Part shown: in pieces, positions 7,818 through 16,577 of the stretch
Layout: the number at the start of each line of letters is the position of its first letter
Position numbering within the stretch: position 1 is the stretch's first letter
Assembly: GCA_902491565.1 (NCBI GenBank)
Contig: CABUIE010000011.1
Location: 1 to 64,000 of the forward strand
Length of the DNA stretch: 64,000 nt
Direction: 5' to 3'
From: an uncultured Collinsella sp.
Lineage (GTDB): Bacteria > Actinomycetota > Coriobacteriia > Coriobacteriales > Coriobacteriaceae
Translations under genes and position numbers: made by a program
Notes under the pieces: model-generated
Told to the model about the DNA's origin: nothing
The model's database searches: none
The model's input: only the letters and a program-made list of their open reading frames with translations

Positions 7818-10800
7818 TTAGCCCAGCAGGTCGACTACGTTAAAGCCGGCGTTGCTCTTGGCGATGACTTCGCGGCTGCCAAAGACGCAGGTGGGCGACT
7901 CGGCTGCGATGCGCGTCACGTCGGCGCCGAGAGTGCGCAGCTCACCGGGCGTGGCGGCGAGCATCTGGGCGCGGCGCTCCTCGCGTGCATGCGGATCGAG
8001 TCCAGCCAGATAGGTCGTGTTGCGGCGCTTGGTGAGCGCGTACGGCTTCACCGGCGCATCCATGCCGCTCACGCAGCTCACGATAAAGCCCTCAAAGGCG
8101 GCCTCGTCGGGCTCAAAGCTGCCGAGCCATTCGCCTGCGCGCGCCACGCGCTCAATCGAGGGATCGATTGCCGGGTCGCGGTAGGTGTAGAACGCCGCCT
8201 GACGCTCGCCGGCCGCGCGGAATCCGCAGCCGTACGCGCCGCCCTTCACGCGGATCTCGTTCCACAGGTAGTCGTAGGAGAGTGCGTTGGCGGCAACCGC
8301 CCAGGCGCCTGTCACGTCGAGCCCCAAGCGACGCGGGTCGCACGCGCTTGCCGCAAAGCAGATGTCGCTGGGGATGACAAAAGCCTCGTGGCGGTCGCAC
8401 GGCGTCGGCACCACGAGCGCGTCGCGGCCGGCACCGGCGCCGTCGCCAGCGTCCAGCCCCAGGTCGCCCGCGGCGGCCCAGTACGCGTTAAAGTCCTCAT
8501 CGCTGCCGGTAAAGCTCGCCAGACAGCCATCGGACACAAAGATGCGGCCTGCCAGTTCGGCAAGCTTGGTGCGCAGGCCCTCCAGGCGCTCGTCAAAGTG
8601 GTCGAGCAGATCGCGCAGGAACAGGTAGAAGTCTACGCCCGAGAGCTGCTCGCGCACCACGGCCGAAGGCGAGCTGTAGCTCATCGCGCGGCCGAGCGCC
8701 GCCGAGTGTCCGTTGTTGATAAAGCCCTGCTCAAGCCCAATGCGAATCTGCGTGAGCACGTCGCGCACGCGGTCGGCGTCGGCATCCGCCAGCAGCGTGC
8801 TCGACCACACCTCGCGCGGCAGGCTCGCCAGCGCGTCGATCTTCTCGGACAGGGCGCCGGCGCTCACCAGTAGGTAGGGGTGCACGCCGTCCACGTCGGG
8901 TTGGGTCATGACCTCGGTCGTAAAGCTCAAAAAGCCCAGCTTGCCGGCGAGTAAGTTGTCGAGCTCCTCGGCCGAGTGCTCGCTCGTGGGCAGCTGTTTG
9001 AGCAGGCGGCAGAGTAGCGTCACATAGGGCAGGTCCTCAAACGCGACGCAGCTCAGGTCGAAATACTGCATGGCGTAGGCCAGACGGTTGGTGGGGATAC
9101 CGTGGCGCAGGCAGGGGATGGGCACGGTCGTGTCCACAACGAGTGGCGGCTCGGGGCGTGCCTCGCCAATGTCGGACACGCGCAGGCGCGGCAGCGTGGC
9201 CTTGGCCTCGGGTGTGTCCTCGGCCTCCTGCGCGGCACGCAGCGCGGCCGTGCGCTCGACCACATCGGCCAGCTCGGCATCGGTCATGGCGTCGCGCTTG
9301 GCTGCCAGCTCGGCGGCTTCGGCACCCTCCGAACCCTCGGCGGCATCCACCGGCACCAGTTCGACCAGTGCCATATGGTCGTTTTCCAGCACCAGCTCGC
9401 GCAGCAGGTCCTCAAAGTAGTTGCCATCCAGCTCGCCACGCAGCTCCTCGTACACCGGGCCGTACTTGAGTGCCAGCGTCGCGGCGTCGTCATCGTAGAG
9501 CCAGGTGCTCAGCGCGTCGCACGCAATGGCCACGCCGTCGGCGATACCGTAGTCGCGCTGGCGCAGGTCGTAATCGTTGCTGCTGATGATGGCTTCCAGG
9601 CGCTCGCGCGGAACGCCGTGCTCGCACAGGTCGCGGCAGGCATCCTGGAACACGCGGCGCAGCTCGCGCGCCACGCCGGGCTGCGCGTTTTGCAGCATGA
9701 TGAGCTCGTAGGGCTGCAGGCTTTCGGCCGCGGTGTAGCTCACCACGTTGCCGCCCAGGCCGGCGGCCAGAATGGCCTTCTTAACCGGCGCCTCGTTGGA
9801 ACCCAACAGTGCCTCGAACAGGATGTCCGCCGCGATCGTGCGCTTACGGTCGAGTGCGCTGCCCAGCACCAGGCCCAGGCCAACCAGGGCGTTCTCGGGC
9901 GTGGTTGCCATCTCGACGCGCTTATACTCGCAGGTCACGGGCGCTTGCACGCCCAGCGGATTGGGCGCCAGCGTGGACGGGTCCTCGCCGGCGGCGACGG
10001 CAGCGTCCATGCGGCGACTCGCGGCACTCGGCTGCGACAGATAGCGCTCGTCCAAAAAGGCCAGTGCGCGGTCCACGTCCAGGTCGCCGTAGAGCGTGAT
10101 ATAGGAGTTGGAAGGATTGTAGTGGCGCGCGTGCGTATCCAGGAACTGCTCGTAGGTGAGCGCAGGGATCGCGCGTGGGTCACCGCCGCTCTCGTGCGCA
10201 TAGGCGGTGTCGGGATAGAGCGCGGCGTTGACGGCGTCGTCCAGCACGCTCATGGGGTCGGACAACGCGCCCTTCATCTCGTTGAACACCACGCCGTTAT
10301 AGCGCAGCGTGCCCTCGCGCAGGCTCGCGAAGCTGCCGTCGCCCTCGCCCTCGGCGCCCTCCGGCAGGTCCAACTCGTAGTGCCAGCCCTCCTGCTCAAA
10401 AATGGTGGGTTTGGTGTAGATGGCCGGGTTGAACACAGCGTCCAGGTACACGTCCATTAGGTTGTACAGATCCTGCTCGTTGGTGGTGGCAACGGGGTAG
10501 ATGGTCTTGTCGGGGTAGGTCATGGCGTTGAGGAACGTCTGCATGGAGCTCTTGATCAGGTCGACAAACGGCTCCTTGACGGGGAACTTAGCCGACCCGC
10601 ACAGCACCGAGTGCTCAAGAATATGGAATACGCCGGTGGAATCGGCCGGCGGCGTCTTAAAGCCAATGGCAAAGGCCTTGTTCTCGTCGTCGCACGCCAG
10701 GTACAGCAGGCGAGCGCCCGAGGCGGTGTGGCGCAGCACGTAAGCGTCCGAGTCGAGCTCGGGTACGGTCTCGCGGCGCTCGACGGCAAAGCCGTGACAG

Positions 10801-10862
10801 GTGGTGCCGGGCACCAGCAGCGCGGAGGCAACGGCGCGCGGGTCGGTTGAGGTGGTGGGCAT
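7818..10862 (-). CDS. M16C family zinc metallopeptidase (presequence-protease/insulinase type)
   Basis: Large clamshell peptidase that degrades short unfolded peptides. The inverted zinc motif H-x-x-E-H is visible at residues 80-84 (HILEH), with the downstream acidic ligand region TNEQDLYNLMDVYLDAV. The C-terminal half contains the family's NALSYDYLWNEIRVKGGAYG segment. 1014 residues, the normal size for the PreP/Cym1 group. I chose the ATG at 10862, which has AAAGGAG upstream; an upstream open frame to 11069 is low-complexity and unlikely. No signal peptide, so it probably acts in the cytoplasm. Confidence 0.92.
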   Translation of the reverse strand: MPTTSTDPRAVASALLVPGTTCHGFAVERRETVPELDSDAYVLRHTASGARLLYLACDDENKAFAIGFKTPPADSTGVFHILEHSVLCGSAKFPVKEPFVDLIKSSMQTFLNAMTYPDKTIYPVATTNEQDLYNLMDVYLDAVFNPAIYTKPTIFEQEGWHYELDLPEGAEGEGDGSFASLREGTLRYNGVVFNEMKGALSDPMSVLDDAVNAALYPDTAYAHESGGDPRAIPALTYEQFLDTHARHYNPSNSYITLYGDLDVDRALAFLDERYLSQPSAASRRMDAAVAAGEDPSTLAPNPLGVQAPVTCEYKRVEMATTPENALVGLGLVLGSALDRKRTIAADILFEALLGSNEAPVKKAILAAGLGGNVVSYTAAESLQPYELIMLQNAQPGVARELRRVFQDACRDLCEHGVPRERLEAIISSNDYDLRQRDYGIADGVAIACDALSTWLYDDDAATLALKYGPVYEELRGELDGNYFEDLLRELVLENDHMALVELVPVDAAEGSEGAEAAELAAKRDAMTDAELADVVERTAALRAAQEAEDTPEAKATLPRLRVSDIGEARPEPPLVVDTTVPIPCLRHGIPTNRLAYAMQYFDLSCVAFEDLPYVTLLCRLLKQLPTSEHSAEELDNLLAGKLGFLSFTTEVMTQPDVDGVHPYLLVSAGALSEKIDALASLPREVWSSTLLADADADRVRDVLTQIRIGLEQGFINNGHSAALGRAMSYSSPSAVVREQLSGVDFYLFLRDLLDHFDERLEGLRTKLAELAGRIFVSDGCLASFTGSDEDFNAYWAAAGDLGLDAGDGAGAGRDALVVPTPCDRHEAFVIPSDICFAASACDPRRLGLDVTGAWAVAANALSYDYLWNEIRVKGGAYGCGFRAAGERQAAFYTYRDPAIDPSIERVARAGEWLGSFEPDEAAFEGFIVSCVSGMDAPVKPYALTKRRNTTYLAGLDPHAREERRAQMLAATPGELRTLGADVTRIAAESPTCVFGSREVIAKSNAGFNVVDLLG

Positions 10863-11164
10863 ATGCAGTCTCCTTTGACGCCCCATCGGGGGCGAATCGA
10901 GTCGAATCCTCGAGAGTATACCCATATGGGGCCGCGACCCTGCGGCGAACTGAAGACGATGCCAACGGATTGGGTAAAGGCCTCGCGTGCCCGCCGCGCG
11001 AGCGTGGAAACTTGGACGCCTATCGAATGAGAGTGGTTTTTCGGACGGAATCAGCCTCAAAACGCCCAAAAGCCGTCCAAATATCCACCCTCATTTCCCG
11101 ACCGTCCAAAATCCACGCTCATCCGCCGCCCGCACATCTCTCATCTCTCATTCGTCACGAATAC

Positions 11165-11204
11165 GAGAGATAACAGAAAGACGAGAGATAAATATGAGAG
11201 ATAA
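11165..11204 (+). repeat. GAGAGATAA box cluster 1
   Basis: Three exact GAGAGATAA copies at 11165-11173, 11183-11191 and 11196-11204. ATTCGTCACGAAT, with ATCTCTC on its left, makes a near-palindrome just before the first copy. A likely binding array for the regulator encoded downstream. Confidence 0.7.
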
Positions 11205-11305
11205 CTGAGCAGTAAAGAGACAAGCAATCATGGTATTATCTCAATATCGATTGTTCTACCAGCAAAAACATGTTTATATGAAACAGATGGCAGACATCTT
11301 ATCTT

Positions 11306-11369
11306 TTATCTCTCACTCATCTCTAATATGAGAGATAACAGAAAGATGAGAGATAATTACGAGAGATAA
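11306..11369 (+). repeat. GAGAGATAA box cluster 2
   Basis: Three exact GAGAGATAA copies at 11330-11338, 11348-11356 and 11361-11369, plus one inverted copy at 11306-11314. The order of spacers (ACAGAAAGA between copies 1 and 2, then CTGAG after copy 3) repeats that of cluster 1, so the whole block has been duplicated. It ends 62 bases before the start codon. Confidence 0.7.
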
Positions 11370-11431
11370 CTGAGAGACGAAGGAAATCCATTCGCGGCAT
11401 TCTTCGCAGAACCGAGCGAAAGGACGTGCAG

Positions 11432-12898
11432 ATGAACAAAAACGAACTGACCGGTCTGCTCGAGTCTTTAAGGCGCATGGGCTCGGACGATCTTAACGTC
11501 GAGGTCAAGGAGAGCGCCACGACGCTTTCCCGCGACGTATGGGAAACGGTCAGCGCTTTCGCAAACACCGCCGGCGGCATCATCGTACTCGGAGTGAGCG
11601 AGCGCGCGGGTTTTGCCCCAGTTGCAAACTTTGAGACCGAGAAAGTGCTCAACCAATTCGTGGCGGGCATGGGTGATGCCGGCGGTCGCGGAAAGCTGGC
11701 CAATCCGCCCAAATACACCATTGAGCGCGTGGAGCTCCAGGGCACCGTGGTTCTGGTCATCACGATTGAGGAGCTCGACCCGTCGAGCAAGCCTTGCTAT
11801 GTCATAGAGCGGGGCGCTCAAGGTGGCAGCTACAAACGCATCGATGACAAAGACGTACCCCTTTCGTCGACCGAGGTTTTGGCACTGTCGTCATATGAAC
11901 GGACGAGTCCTAGCGATCGCGATGCGGTGCCCGGCACGAGTGCGGGCGATCTCGACGAGTCGCTGGTCGACCGCACGATAGAGCGTGCCTATTCGTTGAC
12001 GCCTCGAGCGATGCGCGGTGCGGCGGACAAGAAGACAAAGATGGAGCGTCTGAATTTCCTCGACTTCCAGGGCAATGTTACCAAGGCCGGCCTCCTTGCC
12101 GCGGGCGTTTACCCTCAGCAGTTCTATCCCAAGCTCTTCATTGATGTGGCTGTCCATGCGGGAACTCAAAAGGGCACTGCGGGACCGCTAAGATTTATGG
12201 ACCGCACAGTCTGCGAGGGCACCCTGGGCGAGATGATTTCGGATACTGTCGCGGCTGTCGCCAAAAACCTGCGCCGCACCTCGACCGTCCAAGGCATCTC
12301 GCGTATCGACTCGCTGGAGATTCCCGAGGAGGTCCTGCGCGAGGCAGTCGCCAACGCGGTTATCCACAGGGAATACGGGGATCGGTTCTGTGGGCAATCG
12401 ATCGCCGTCGACGTTTTTGACGACCGTATCGAGGTGACGAATCCCGGCGGCCTTTATGGAGGGAAGACTCGCGAGAGCTTGTTTGACGGCAGCTCCCGAT
12501 GCCGTAACGCGACGCTCGTGAAACTCATGTCGATTGTCCCGCTGCCGGATGGCGCAGGTTCGCCGGCTGAGGGCAATGGCTCGGGCATCCCGATGATGAT
12601 CGATGCCATGCGCGCGCATGGTCTGGCCGAGCCCCTGTTCTGCCCGGGGTTCGATCGGTTCAAGGTCGTACTTTACCGTTCAAAGATTGAGCCGGTCGAT
12701 CATGGCGGGGACTTGATTATGACGGCACTCAAGCGCTACGGCGAATTGGGGACGCGCGAACTGGCGGAGCGCACGGGACTCACGGTTTCCCAGGTTAGGG
12801 CACGCGTCAATGCGCTCATTGAGCAGGGTGAGCTTGAGCCGACGGCGCCGTTGACAAGCCGCAACCGCAAGTATCGACTGTCAGAGCGCGTGGAATAA
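11432..12898 (+). CDS. AlbA_2-domain ATP-binding transcriptional regulator
   Basis: Stand-alone regulator of the Schlafen/AlbA_2 type. The N-terminal AlbA_2 domain is at about residues 5-130 (LNVEVKESATTLSRDVWETVSAFANTAGG, GGIIVLGVSE). A C-terminal GHKL/HATPase_c_4-like region follows (EVLREAVANAVIHREYG, DDRIEVTNPGGLYGG, NGSGIPMM), then a winged helix at about 430-488. ATG with AAAGGA 7 bases upstream. Ligand and targets are unknown; the repeat array directly upstream suggests autoregulation. Confidence 0.85.
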   Translation: MNKNELTGLLESLRRMGSDDLNVEVKESATTLSRDVWETVSAFANTAGGIIVLGVSERAGFAPVANFETEKVLNQFVAGMGDAGGRGKLANPPKYTIERVELQGTVVLVITIEELDPSSKPCYVIERGAQGGSYKRIDDKDVPLSSTEVLALSSYERTSPSDRDAVPGTSAGDLDESLVDRTIERAYSLTPRAMRGAADKKTKMERLNFLDFQGNVTKAGLLAAGVYPQQFYPKLFIDVAVHAGTQKGTAGPLRFMDRTVCEGTLGEMISDTVAAVAKNLRRTSTVQGISRIDSLEIPEEVLREAVANAVIHREYGDRFCGQSIAVDVFDDRIEVTNPGGLYGGKTRESLFDGSSRCRNATLVKLMSIVPLPDGAGSPAEGNGSGIPMMIDAMRAHGLAEPLFCPGFDRFKVVLYRSKIEPVDHGGDLIMTALKRYGELGTRELAERTGLTVSQVRARVNALIEQGELEPTAPLTSRNRKYRLSERVE

Positions 12899-12998
12899 AT
12901 GCGTTAGTGGACGAGGCGACTCAATAATCGACCCTCGATTGGCGCCCACTAAGGTAAAGCGGTTGTTGCCCAGTCGACGGTGATGCTAAAGACTCGGC

Positions 12999-13490
12999 TT
13001 ACGCCGGCATGGCCCCGAACCCGTCTATCAAGAACAGCCTAAGAACCAGCTTGATGACATTTCCCGGTTTGACTTCAGCCGTGCCAAAGACGCTGCGCTC
13101 GGCGAGCTCGCTGCAGTATGCATAGATGTCGCGGATAAGGTCCGCGCCCGAGAGCGTAAACATGTAGCCTGCGTCCGAAAGCGCATTGGGCGCGGCAGGC
13201 AACTTGGCCATGTGACAGAACGTTTGCAGATCGGGCGCCATAACGTTCTGGTAGTCGAGGTGGCCGTTGGCATCCTGCGCGGCAAGCTCCAATTGGCGCA
13301 CAAAATCCAGCGCCGCCGCTAACACAAAGCTCGGCGTAGGCGCATTGACGTCCTGGGTGGTCGCCACAAGCCTGCCCGCTGCCTGCGTGATAAGCCAGGC
13401 GACCTCGCGCTGGCAGCGCACGGCCTTGCGCGTAACCGGCTTGATGGACGAAGAAGAAACGCTCCCCTTAGGCGGATTCGAAGCAGCCAT
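12999..13490 (-). CDS. Hypothetical protein, 163 residues
   Basis: I do not recognise a family. The product is alpha-rich and soluble-looking, with a low-complexity N-terminus (PPKGSVSSSSIKPVTRKAV), a conserved-looking middle and no membrane segment. GGAGGG lies 8 bases before the ATG. It converges on the AlbA-type regulator gene. The reading frame has normal GC-rich third positions, so it is probably real. Confidence 0.6.
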   Translation of the reverse strand: MAASNPPKGSVSSSSIKPVTRKAVRCQREVAWLITQAAGRLVATTQDVNAPTPSFVLAAALDFVRQLELAAQDANGHLDYQNVMAPDLQTFCHMAKLPAAPNALSDAGYMFTLSGADLIRDIYAYCSELAERSVFGTAEVKPGNVIKLVLRLFLIDGFGAMPA

Positions 13491-13705
13491 AAGACCCTCC
13501 CATGAACGACCCGGCCCAACAAGCCCGGATGAAACACGTGCTACATCAGTATACAGGGAAGTGGGGTAGCGGGGTACAAGCGCGCCAGCGGCAAACCGAG
13601 AGCATCAACGATGTGCCGATCGCGGAATGAGATCTCGTAATAATTGACTTCCGGCCATATTATTGAGGGGCATGACTCGCGTTCGTATGGTTGTAGGTGC
13701 TGGCG

Positions 13706-14788
13706 ATGAACGACATTGACCTTGCTGTTCCGTTGATGGATGGACCAAGCTATGACCGCGCCTGCAGTCTCGTGCCTTCTGAATACGTTGAGGCATGGGA
13801 GTGGTTTCTGGGTGAGGAACAGCGCGGCGGCGTTTGGACCAGCCTTCCGCACCACACCAAGGAAGATAGCCCTCAGTATCAGTATCGTTTGAGAATTGGC
13901 TCGGTCTTCTTTCCCGTAACGCGGGATTCAGGGATCTTCTGGCCGGGCCAGGATCGGGTGAAGCAAGATCCCAATAAGATCTTTGCGCTTTCGGTCCATA
14001 ACTCTAAAAAGAGCTTCTACACCGATGTGCCTCCGCTCTATTTGGACGATGGCACGTGGGTCATTAAGTATTCGGTTCAAGCGCCAGGCGCCGTTGGTTC
14101 TCGAGACCAAGACTATAACCGTAAAATGCTCAACTGCATGGAATGTGGCGTTCCGGTCGGAGTCATATTTGCAACCGAGGTGGGCTATAAGGTGCTCGGC
14201 CTTGCGTTTGTTGAGCGGTTCGAGCCCGAAAACGGATGGTTTGTTCTGCACGGTCCTGTTCATAAAGGCGGACCGGACCCTCGTTTTGCACCCGACATGA
14301 GTTATCTGAAGCACATGCCCGTCGATATTGAGTTTGCCGGACAGGGTGCGACCGACGACGAAAAGGTCCGCTATGCGTTAAGGCGCGAGCGATTGGGGCA
14401 GCAATGGTTCCGCAAGCAGCTCGTTGCCGCCTATGACGGCCGTTGCGCGGTGTCGGACTGCGGCGTCAGCGAAGCTCTGGAGGCTGCACATATCGAGAAT
14501 TACTCGGGACCCAAATCGCAGGTTGCCAGCAACGGTATTCTGCTTCGGCGCGACTTACATGCTTTATTCGATGCTCACCTGATTTCGTTTGAGCCTGTTT
14601 GCGGCGAATATCGGCTGTGCGGATCGTACCTGCTGGATAAGACCGGCTACGCTTCCTTTGCGGGTGCGACGCTAAGGCAGCCGAATGAGCGTCAGTGGCG
14701 ACCCAATACGGTGTTTCTTGAGGCCCATCGCATTGAGTTCGATCGCTCGGAAAAGAAGCGTGAAAAGGCGGGGCTTCTGCCGTATTAG
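13706..14788 (+). CDS. HNH endonuclease with N-terminal DNA-recognition-like domain
   Basis: The C-terminal domain (about residues 225-320) is an HNH_2 nuclease: an FRKQLVAAYDGRCAVSDC start, the AAHIENYS active-site His, SNGILLRRDLHALFDAHLI, and a final His region. The N-terminal 200 residues (DDGTWVIKYS, MLNCMECGVPVGVIF) match the part found in solitary HNH restriction-like proteins; I infer an SRA/PUA-like fold. No methyltransferase or specificity gene is adjacent, so a type IV-like, modification-dependent nuclease is the best guess. The ATG at 13706 is preferred over a GTG 9 bases earlier; ribosome sites are weak for both. Confidence 0.72.
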   Translation: MNDIDLAVPLMDGPSYDRACSLVPSEYVEAWEWFLGEEQRGGVWTSLPHHTKEDSPQYQYRLRIGSVFFPVTRDSGIFWPGQDRVKQDPNKIFALSVHNSKKSFYTDVPPLYLDDGTWVIKYSVQAPGAVGSRDQDYNRKMLNCMECGVPVGVIFATEVGYKVLGLAFVERFEPENGWFVLHGPVHKGGPDPRFAPDMSYLKHMPVDIEFAGQGATDDEKVRYALRRERLGQQWFRKQLVAAYDGRCAVSDCGVSEALEAAHIENYSGPKSQVASNGILLRRDLHALFDAHLISFEPVCGEYRLCGSYLLDKTGYASFAGATLRQPNERQWRPNTVFLEAHRIEFDRSEKKREKAGLLPY

Positions 14789-14910
14789 CGTATTTGGCTT
14801 TGGCATTCTTTGACAATCGTGTTGTTTGATCGGATCGCGTGGCGATGCAATATCGCGCCCACCCGCCGGTGCATGCTCTTCCTGATTTGTATAGCGAGAG
14901 GGGAGCGTGT

Positions 14911-15195
14911 ATGAGCTGGCGAGGCGATATTGCGATGGGGAAGTACGGAAAACTGCCGTGTGCCCTTATAGACAACAATATGTTTCCGAGCGTAGAGGTT
15001 GATTGCGGGTCGTTTGTCGTCACCTGCCCTTGCTGCGGCTCGCAAATACCGTGTCTCGACATTCGGTTCATCGATGCGCGCGACAGACTCAGCGACGAAG
15101 TGAGAAAACGGACGGGCGTTCATATGCCGGTGTATCCGGAGAAATGCCCTGTTTGTGGCCTCGATATCGTGTACGACGCCGGCGACGAGGGATAG
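14911..15195 (+). CDS. Small zinc-ribbon protein
   Basis: 94 residues with two paired-cysteine knuckles, TCPCCGS and KCPVCGLD, spaced as a zinc ribbon. Acidic C-terminus. The ATG is preceded by GAGGGGAG. It follows the HNH nuclease gene by 122 bases and converges on the DUF5710 gene. Function unknown; possibly nucleic-acid or protein binding. Confidence 0.62.
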   Translation: MSWRGDIAMGKYGKLPCALIDNNMFPSVEVDCGSFVVTCPCCGSQIPCLDIRFIDARDRLSDEVRKRTGVHMPVYPEKCPVCGLDIVYDAGDEG

Positions 15196-15232
15196 GTGAT
15201 GCGGAGGAGTTGGCTGTGAGTGTCTTTTGCCT

Positions 15233-15919
15233 CTACAAATAAACCCCCTCACCGAGTTGCCTGTGGAACTCGGCGTGATGGTCGCGTGCCCAGGTAAAGA
15301 GCGCCTGGTCAAAGTCGGTACGCGTGGCCGGGACGCCAAAGACGCCGGCAACTTCGACGCGTATAAACTCCAGTGCCGGCAGCTTGTTGATGGCAGTGAG
15401 GGCAAACGGGGACGAGGGCTCCTCGAACAGATAGCGGCTGCCTTGCAGCGCGTCGCAACTGGTGCACGTGTTGCCGAGCGACGGGGCTTTGGAGGCTCGC
15501 GCGCCTACGGGCTTGTAGCCGCAGCGCTTAGAAAGGTAGTCACGGATCTCGCCCGGCACGCAGCCAAGAGCGGGCACGATGGCGAGTGCGTTGGCGTTGA
15601 CCGTGTCGATGGCAATGTGCCCGGCTTCGTTGGGCGCGTGCGCGATTACGATGCTCTCGTCGTTATCGGCTCGATAGGGAATGCCGAAGGCCGCGACCGG
15701 GGTCTCTTTGTGACACTTCCAGCACTCGCGCTTGCCCAGTACTAGATATATATACGGCGCTGAGGGGTCGGATCGGTCAACACCGGGCAGCCACTCGGCA
15801 AAGGGCTCGGGGTTGACGCCGCTGGGTACATACCAGATCTTCTTGGTCCGGTCCCATTTGGCGCCCAGCGCCTTGGCTTCTTCTTTGTGCGAAAAGGGGA
15901 CATCGAGCTCGGTGCGCAT
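15233..15919 (-). CDS. DUF5710-domain protein with zinc-binding cysteines
   Basis: Residues 1-40 form a DUF5710 module (LDVPFSHKEEAKALGAKWD, then KKIWYVPSG), a small domain also found attached to primases and DNA-processing proteins. The middle holds CWKCH and later CTSCD, together a plausible split zinc site. 228 residues from the ATG at 15919, which has AAGGAG upstream. I do not recognise the C-terminal half. A nucleic-acid-linked role is inferred from the DUF5710 domain only. Confidence 0.66.
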   Translation of the reverse strand: MRTELDVPFSHKEEAKALGAKWDRTKKIWYVPSGVNPEPFAEWLPGVDRSDPSAPYIYLVLGKRECWKCHKETPVAAFGIPYRADNDESIVIAHAPNEAGHIAIDTVNANALAIVPALGCVPGEIRDYLSKRCGYKPVGARASKAPSLGNTCTSCDALQGSRYLFEEPSSPFALTAINKLPALEFIRVEVAGVFGVPATRTDFDQALFTWARDHHAEFHRQLGEGVYL

Positions 15920-16168
15920 GGCGGCTCCTTGGTGCTGCAGGTGCAAGTGACTCAAGGATACCGCAGGGTGTGGACGTTGTGGCGTTTTGCCGAGAAGCTG
16001 CGGCTCAGATGGGTTCGAGACGCGTTGGTCTCGGCCTCGGTGGCTATTGGGGCGGTTTTGATTGACTGCGGGGTCAGCCGGGATAGGCGCTTGGGTCGCT
16101 GACGCGGTTTTGCGCATGGGCGGGGTGGTTGTTTGGGCGGTTGGAGCTGCCAGCGGATTTGGCGACAT

Positions 16169-16205
16169 AAAACAAAACAGCCCAGAGGACATAGCCTCTG
16201 AGCTG
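16169..16205 (-). terminator. Terminator of tRNA-Val
   Basis: On the minus strand an 11-bp stem (16195-16205 with 16178-16188, one mismatch) is followed by TTTTGTTTT, 9 bases after the tRNA 3' end. Confidence 0.85.
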
Positions 16206-16213
16206 CGAACATT

Positions 16214-16288
16214 TGGTGGGCGTTAGAAGATTTGAACTTCTGACCTCTTCCGTGTCAGGGAAGCGCTCTCCCCCTGAGCTAAACGCCC
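16214..16288 (-). tRNA. tRNA-Val(GAC)
   Basis: Complete cloverleaf on the minus strand: acceptor GGGCGTT/AACGCCC perfectly paired, D-arm with AGGGGGA loop, anticodon loop CTGACAC giving GAC, T-arm AGAAG-TTCAAAT-CTTCT, and encoded CCA (16214-16216). Unlike the Phe and Leu genes in this window, its 3' end is not duplicated downstream. Confidence 0.96.
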
Positions 16289-16577
16289 GATCAAGGGTGC
16301 GCAAGCGCGCAAGGGATAATATAACGGAGCCTGAACTCGGTGGCAAGAACATTTTTAAAAATCGCTTACATTGTGGAATTCGGGGGCTTTGGCGTATCCA
16401 TCTCAAAAGAGCCTGCTGCCGCGATTTGGCTGTCGCATAATGCAAGGCCATTGCGGTATCGAGCTATGGAAAGACGCCTGCGGAATTGTCCTACCGATAA
16501 GCGGACAAGCCTCCAGCTGATGACTTCGCCGTGGTAAGGTAAGCCGAATTGTTTCCAGGCTGTTTCGGGGGAGTGGA

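Larger units (their letters stand above)
10863..11431. other. 569-bp divergent intergenic region with operator-like repeats
   Basis: Separates the minus-strand M16C gene from the plus-strand AlbA-type regulator. The half nearer the peptidase is GC-rich and I see no gene in it. The half nearer the regulator is AT-richer and carries two clusters of GAGAGATAA boxes (listed separately) plus inverted ATCTCTC copies around 11134-11170 that partly pair with them. Confidence 0.6.

Noticed and set aside
11165..11369. CRISPR array from the repeated GAGAGATAA units
   Set aside because: Units are only 9 bp, spacers are 3-10 bp and themselves repeated, and no cas genes are present; an operator array fits better.
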